Shown: positions 24,028 through 28,275 of the stretch, piece by piece
Layout: the number at the start of each line of letters is the position of its first letter
Numbering within the stretch: the stretch's first letter is position 1
Assembly: GCA_964495085.1 (NCBI GenBank)
Contig: CAZBUK010000047.1
Location: 1 to 28,275, forward strand
Direction of reading: 5' to 3'
Origin: CAZBUK01 sp964495085
GTDB lineage: Bacteria > Bacteroidota > Ignavibacteria > T3Sed10-11
Length of the DNA stretch: 28,275 nt
Made by a program: the position numbers and the translations under genes
The notes under the pieces: generated by a model
The model's input: the letters and a program-made list of their open reading frames with translations, nothing else
What the model was told of the DNA's origin: nothing
The model's database searches: none

Positions 24028-25239
24028 TCATCTTTTTCTGAGAACGATCAGGGAGACTTTCGCCGGAGCCTGAAAACGGATCGGTGCAAGCGTCAATCCG
24101 AGTCCGTTGTTCACACTCACGAGCATTGAGCCATAGTCGAAGAACCCGGTGACATATCTCGTCTCCGTTCTTGAACCCTGCAGCAGAATTGGTGGAATGC
24201 CGAAAACCACCTGGCCGCCATGCGTATGCCCCCCGAGCAGCAGGTGATAACCGTTCTCCCGCGCGTACGCGACAAGCCGCTCGGTCGGCTGGTGAGCCGC
24301 CATGATGCGGAGGTCCGTCCCTGCAACCACCGAAGTAAGAGAATCCAGCACTTCGTCGCCTACCTGCTGCCGGTATATCTCCGTCACGAGCGCGATGCCT
24401 ATCGTTTCTTCGGACGTGCTGAGGATTTCCGCTTCGTCGTCGCGGTACACGACCGCATTATCCGCCAGTGCGGAGCGGATCGAATCCGATCCTGACCAGT
24501 AGTCATGATCACCGACGCATGCGAAGACTCCGTATTTTGCACGGACATCTCCGAGCGCCGCCGCCGACATCTCGATGAAGCGTGTTCCCGACGTAACAAG
24601 ATCTCCCGTATGAACGACCAGATCAGGTTCGAGACGGTTCACGGCTTCGATATATCGGTGCAATTTCGGCGTTTGCGTCCGCGGGTCGGCCTGTAAATCG
24701 GATATATGAACGATCCGGAACCCGTCGAATTTCTCGGGCAGCCCGGGTATTGAAAACTCCGTCACCTTGGTCCGTACCGTGTTCGTATCCAGATATGTCG
24801 TCAGCGGAACATACAGAAGCATGAAAAATGTCGCAGCCACAATGAATACCGACTGGTACCTGAGCCAGGTTTGTTTACGCTTCCGATAGACCGGGTATGA
24901 GCCGAACCGGGCGATATCGGTCAGGAGCAGCAGGAGAAACATCTGGCCCGAGAACGCAAATCCCAGCCAATACGGCACGATGACCAGCGCATCGAACCAT
25001 CTGACATACCCTGCCAAGGCATTGCTTGTGAGGGATGGATTGTAGTACCACGCTGCGAGAACAAGCAGCGGAAATACGTTGAGCGCAAGGACGAGAGCTA
25101 CTAGCCACCATCTGTACGGCCGAATACGTTCTTTGCCGAAGAGCCGATGCAGCGAATTCCTGAATTTAAAATAGAAGTAAATATAGAATATCGCGATACC
25201 GATGCCGAATGTTAAATGAGTTCTGATGACCCAGGACAT
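24028..25239 (-). CDS. Membrane metallophosphoesterase (YkuE/YaeI-like) with variant metal motifs
   Basis: The 403-residue protein has four predicted membrane helices in its first 150 residues (about 8-24, 44-64, 83-107, 128-146), then a calcineurin-like phosphoesterase domain. Motifs in order are SDLQAD (180-185), HTGDLV (210-215), GDHDYW (243-248), AAHQP (314-318) and GGHTHGGQ (336-343). Two canonical residues differ: the usual DxH reads D-L-Q (Gln183) and the usual GNHD reads GDHD (Asp244). Other key residues (Asp181, Asp213, His245, His316, His338, His340) are present. Many close relatives act on membrane phospholipids, e.g. UDP-diacylglucosamine-type or lipid phosphates, but no substrate can be assigned. 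GGAG is four bases before the ATG. It ends the minus-strand run behind the two genes to its right. Confidence 0.9.
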   Translation of the reverse strand: MSWVIRTHLTFGIGIAIFYIYFYFKFRNSLHRLFGKERIRPYRWWLVALVLALNVFPLLVLAAWYYNPSLTSNALAGYVRWFDALVIVPYWLGFAFSGQMFLLLLLTDIARFGSYPVYRKRKQTWLRYQSVFIVAATFFMLLYVPLTTYLDTNTVRTKVTEFSIPGLPEKFDGFRIVHISDLQADPRTQTPKLHRYIEAVNRLEPDLVVHTGDLVTSGTRFIEMSAAALGDVRAKYGVFACVGDHDYWSGSDSIRSALADNAVVYRDDEAEILSTSEETIGIALVTEIYRQQVGDEVLDSLTSVVAGTDLRIMAAHQPTERLVAYARENGYHLLLGGHTHGGQVVFGIPPILLQGSRTETRYVTGFFDYGSMLVSVNNGLGLTLAPIRFQAPAKVSLIVLRKR

Positions 25240-25368
25240 ATTTCTCCGATCGTTTTTTAATCTCCCTGTAACCGTGGATAAGTTAGATTTGATGCATGTA
25301 TTAAATTCTTCACAGCCGATCCTTAACGGTTATCACGCGGCGGTGGTTTTATGAGACGGGCATCGCGA

Positions 25369-26676
25369 TCAGTTCATACCGATATCGGACTGCCCGCCGG
25401 GGTACAACATGGTTTTCTGGGGCTTGGGACGCGCGGAAGGGAAAAGCACATTGTTCAATATGAGTCTGTAGCCGGGCGAGTTCGGATACAACGACAGGTC
25501 GGTGGGCGGATCGCCGACCGCATGCTGATAATCTTCCGGATCATGGCCTCCATAGAATGTAAACGTCCCGCGGCCGTATTGACCATGCAGGTACTTTACT
25601 TCAGCGCTTCCCTCACGCTTCGCGAGCCGGGTAATGTGCGGTTTGATGAACCGCTCGTCGAAATTCGTCGTCTGTCCCATAAATCCGGCAACCACATTCA
25701 CGTGGTTCTGCGTCAGCATGGTCGGAACGGGATCGTGCTTCGCCGAGAATTCGAACAGGGTAAAATAATCCGCCTCTCGCGGGACGCTCGGTCCCATATC
25801 CGTCGGAGGTATATCGATATTGCTGAATTCATAACGGAGCGGATTTTCTTCTATCGTGAAGTTCTCGAACGCGAGCGTTTGGGAAAAATCAAGTTTTCTG
25901 TTGAAATCCGGATCGGGCGGTGTGCCGTTATACATAACGTCGACGATGTCGACGTTATTCGCCGCGAGTGTTATGTCGAACGTATCGGTCGCCGAGCACA
26001 TTGCGAAGATGAAACCGCCGTTGGATATGTAATCCCGGATTGCAGTCGCGACCGCGAGTTTCATCTCAGAGACTTTCTCATAACCGAGTTCCGCCGCAAG
26101 CCGTTCGTATGTCCGGACCTTTTCTATATACCACGGGGCGTTGGAGTAGCTTGAATAAAATTTTCCGTACTGTCCCGTAAAATCCTCATGGTGCAGATGA
26201 AGCCAGTCGTAGGAATAAATGTCCCCGTTCAGCACTTCCCTGTTGAATATCTTGTCGTATGGAATCTCAGCATATTCGAGCGCCAGCGTCACGGCATCGT
26301 CCCAGGGATGGAAACCCGGCGGAACATACACGGCGATCTTCGGCGCGGTCTCACAGCGCACGACATCCGTGTTCGCGTCGTCGCGTTGTACCTCGGCGTA
26401 GATCTGGACTGCCTGCGTCCCGGAAATTCTCTCGAATGCAACATTTCGTATCCGCGCTTCACGGGCGATCACCTCATAGTACTGCATGATGAATGAGCCG
26501 CCGCGGTAGTTGAGCAGCCAGTCCACCTCGATCTGCCGTTCGATGGCGAGATACGCGATTCCGTACGCTTTCAGATGATCGGTCTGGCGCAGATCCATGG
26601 GAATCAACATCATCTCCTGCGTCTTTGCGGAGGTGATGATGAGAAGATAGGCGATGCAGGCGATAAAAAATTTCAT
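25369..26676 (-). CDS. Secreted protein of an uncertain, possibly glutamine-amidotransferase-like family
   Basis: The 435-residue product starts with a signal peptide (MKFFIACIAYLLIITSAKTQ). An in-frame TTG at 26703 would add nine residues and spoil that signal, so the ATG at 26676 is preferred, though no clear ribosome site is seen. Conserved-looking segments are PMDLRQTDHLKAYGIAYLAI (26-45), VDWLLNYRGGSF (51-62), LHLHHEDF (159-166), GGFIFAMCSATD (220-231) with Cys227, and YGGHDPEDY near the C-terminus. The GGF...C turn is suggestive of a class I glutamine amidotransferase-like nucleophile elbow. From memory, closely similar Bacteroidota proteins are labelled asparagine synthetase B in databases, but the N-terminal Cys and the ATP-pyrophosphatase (SGG-D) motif of true AsnB are absent here. 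I therefore give no enzyme name. The TPR gene lies 124 bases upstream. Confidence 0.85.
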   Translation of the reverse strand: MKFFIACIAYLLIITSAKTQEMMLIPMDLRQTDHLKAYGIAYLAIERQIEVDWLLNYRGGSFIMQYYEVIAREARIRNVAFERISGTQAVQIYAEVQRDDANTDVVRCETAPKIAVYVPPGFHPWDDAVTLALEYAEIPYDKIFNREVLNGDIYSYDWLHLHHEDFTGQYGKFYSSYSNAPWYIEKVRTYERLAAELGYEKVSEMKLAVATAIRDYISNGGFIFAMCSATDTFDITLAANNVDIVDVMYNGTPPDPDFNRKLDFSQTLAFENFTIEENPLRYEFSNIDIPPTDMGPSVPREADYFTLFEFSAKHDPVPTMLTQNHVNVVAGFMGQTTNFDERFIKPHITRLAKREGSAEVKYLHGQYGRGTFTFYGGHDPEDYQHAVGDPPTDLSLYPNSPGYRLILNNVLFPSARPKPQKTMLYPGGQSDIGMN

Positions 26677-26800
26677 GTCATTCAGGATTTTAAAAAACAG
26701 CAAGCAATAATCGTCAAACGTCCGCAGACGGGAATGCCGGAATTTTCATATTGGACCGCGCTTAACAACCGGCTCACAGAGCGCCGTCCGCTCCTGCCCG

Positions 26801-28275
26801 TCAGATCTGTTCGCCCCGCAGGAGCCGAATGCGCTTTCGCGCTTCGGTGACGTAGAGCGAGCGGGGATGTTCGGCCAACAGCGATTCGTACACATCGATC
26901 GCCCGTTCACGGTCGTCGAAACCGTGTTGATACGCTTCCGCCGTACGCATGAGCGCCCGGTCACGCAGTATCGATTTATCCCCGAGTTCGTTCACTCTTT
27001 CGTATGCAGCAATTGCGTCGGCGTATCTCCTCATTGCAAAATGAAGATCGCCGATAGCGATGAGGGCGTCGTCGACGAGCAGAGCGTCCGGGTATTCCGC
27101 TGCGACGGCTTCGAGCGAGGCGATCGCGTCGGGATACCGTTGCTGTCTGCGCTGGTGCATCGCCTGCGCATATCGCTGCAGCGCGTCGTCAGATCTGACT
27201 CCGCGAAGAAGCGGTTCGCGGTTTTCCAGGATGAACGACTGGAGCTGGATCGCATCGTTTGCATGACTCGACTGCGATTTATGAACGAGGAATCGAAGCG
27301 AATCGAGGGCGGCATCGAAATTACCTTCGAAGAACTCGATCTCAGCCAGCCTGAACCGGGCGAGGTCCTGGTACTCCTCCGTGACGTGCGGCGAGCGCAG
27401 CAATATCCCGTACTCTTCCCTCCCCTCTACGAACAAACCTTTCACAATCTGGATATCGGCAACGGCGGCAACGGAATTCATATAGATATCGCCCCGCGAA
27501 TACAGACGCGCCACCTCGCGGAGCATTTCTATCGCGCCGTCGAGATCGAAGTACCAGTAATATCTGATCAGCCCGATCCGGTGCATCGCCTGACCTGCGG
27601 CCGGAGAGCCCGGATACTCCCGGACAACCGCGGCGTATGCGTTTAATACCGCATCGAATGCCGATCTCATCTCCGATATACGCGAACCTCCGAGCGGAGG
27701 CGGAACCGGCGACGCGACCATGCCTATGGAATCGGATTGCGAGGTCAGTTCCTCAAGACATCGGGCGCGGCCGAACATGACATAACCGATCCGGTCGAAA
27801 TCCGGATACATACCGACGATATCGTCGTATGCCTGAAGCGATGCGGCGTACTCTCGTTCCCGGAACGCCGTCTGCGCAAAGGAGAACAGCTCCGATCCGT
27901 GCGCGTTCTGCGATCTGTCTATTTCGCGGTAGATTCCGAGGGCATTCGAAAAGTCTCCCGCTTCGCGGTACAACCATGCGAGCAGCCGCTGGAACTGGAT
28001 TTTATCTCTCTGGGCTGCGGCTTTCCGGCGGGTAACGTCGATCGCCTGCTCGAGTCCTTCGTTCCTGAGTACGTACATCGACATGCGCGATTGAATAAAA
28101 CTCAGCTGCTGCGGCATATGATCGAGCAGGAGCAGATATTCCGCCGTCGCGCCGCGGTAGTTCATTGTTGCCGAATGAAGATAGGCGAGATCGTTTGCGA
28201 AAAGGTACGTCTGGCCGATTCGTTCTCTCCCTTTCTCATAAACGGATATCGCGTGCTCGAGGAGGCGGTTCTCGA
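26801..28275 (-). CDS. Tetratricopeptide repeat protein, 5'-truncated
   Basis: The frame remains open to the right edge, continuing upstream of the ATG at 28165 with in-register coding sequence (NRLLEHAISVYEKGRERIGQ), so the gene starts outside the window. The visible ~490 residues are alpha-helical repeats; clear TPR units include LYREAGDFSNALGIYREID, AFREREYAASLQAYDDIV, DLHFAMRRYADAIAAYERV and DDRERAIDVYESLLAEHP. Several repeats have the W/L-G-A-P spacing of TPR, with some degenerate ones. No signal sequence can be judged. It is upstream of the secreted amidotransferase-like protein on the same strand, so it may form its partner or scaffold. Function unknown. Confidence 0.88.
   Translation of the reverse strand, partial: ENRLLEHAISVYEKGRERIGQTYLFANDLAYLHSATMNYRGATAEYLLLLDHMPQQLSFIQSRMSMYVLRNEGLEQAIDVTRRKAAAQRDKIQFQRLLAWLYREAGDFSNALGIYREIDRSQNAHGSELFSFAQTAFREREYAASLQAYDDIVGMYPDFDRIGYVMFGRARCLEELTSQSDSIGMVASPVPPPLGGSRISEMRSAFDAVLNAYAAVVREYPGSPAAGQAMHRIGLIRYYWYFDLDGAIEMLREVARLYSRGDIYMNSVAAVADIQIVKGLFVEGREEYGILLRSPHVTEEYQDLARFRLAEIEFFEGNFDAALDSLRFLVHKSQSSHANDAIQLQSFILENREPLLRGVRSDDALQRYAQAMHQRRQQRYPDAIASLEAVAAEYPDALLVDDALIAIGDLHFAMRRYADAIAAYERVNELGDKSILRDRALMRTAEAYQHGFDDRERAIDVYESLLAEHPRSLYVTEARKRIRLLRGEQI

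Noticed and set aside
26779..26793. 5-bp hairpin GAGCG/CGCTC just after the TPR gene
   Set aside because: Short stem and no U-run on either strand, so not counted as a terminator.
1..28275. tRNA, rRNA, CRISPR arrays, insertion sequences
   Set aside because: None seen: no cloverleaf-like or rRNA stretch, no spaced repeat array, no transposase or terminal inverted repeats.

Overview
The window is one continuous stretch of a bacterial chromosome (or metagenomic contig) carrying a nearly complete division and cell wall (dcw) cluster on the minus strand, with accessory genes on either side. MurE has the Asp-Asn-Pro-Arg motif of meso-diaminopimelate-adding enzymes, which points to a diderm (Gram-negative) wall. 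The FtsI-type transpeptidase ends in two PASTA domains, FtsW reads LQPNFSMA where many bacteria have QPD-type sequence, and the right flank holds a protein resembling one I recall from Bacteroidota and relatives. Together these suggest an uncultured lineage related to the FCB group (Bacteroidota, Calditrichota/KSB1, Marinimicrobia, Zixibacteria and similar). That placement is inference and the phylum is not fixed.

Layout. Positions 1-1670 (+) hold the 3' part of an S9 prolyl-oligopeptidase-family peptidase, cut by the left edge. Positions 1671-1848 are a hairpin-rich convergent intergenic region. From about 20096 down to 1849 (-) runs mraZ - rsmH - ftsL - ftsI (PASTA) - murE - murF - mraY - murD - ftsW - murG - a small membrane protein (orf160) - murC - murB - ftsQ - ftsA - ftsZ. 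Many junctions are ATGA or TAATG overlaps, or a few bases long, so the block looks like one transcription unit. ddl, murJ and lpxC are not in it.

The 382-base divergent region 19940-20321 has GTGG boxes on a 10-bp period around a probable mraZ promoter, and a second pair about 110 bp further upstream. This fits autoregulation by MraZ. To the right on the plus strand are a small four-helix membrane protein (phage holin superfamily IV type), a DksA-type zinc finger fused to a SpoIIE/RsbU-type phosphatase, an unrecognised four-helix membrane protein closed by a 16-bp perfect hairpin, and a secreted nucleotide pyrophosphatase/phosphodiesterase with its own promoter. On the minus strand again are a membrane metallophosphoesterase with altered metal motifs, a secreted protein with possible glutamine-amidotransferase-like features, and a TPR protein cut by the right edge.

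How it works together. MurC, D, E and F build the UDP-MurNAc-pentapeptide after MurB makes UDP-MurNAc. MraY and MurG make lipid I and lipid II. FtsW and FtsI polymerise and cross-link septal peptidoglycan under FtsQ/FtsL, FtsA and FtsZ. RsmH methylates 16S rRNA, and MraZ probably controls the whole unit. The points most worth following up are orf160 inside the cluster, the two MraZ-box clusters, the DksA-SpoIIE fusion, the altered metallophosphoesterase and the TPR/amidotransferase-like pair. A run of ten Ns interrupts ftsL and is the only assembly gap; frame analysis shows its true length is a non-zero multiple of three.
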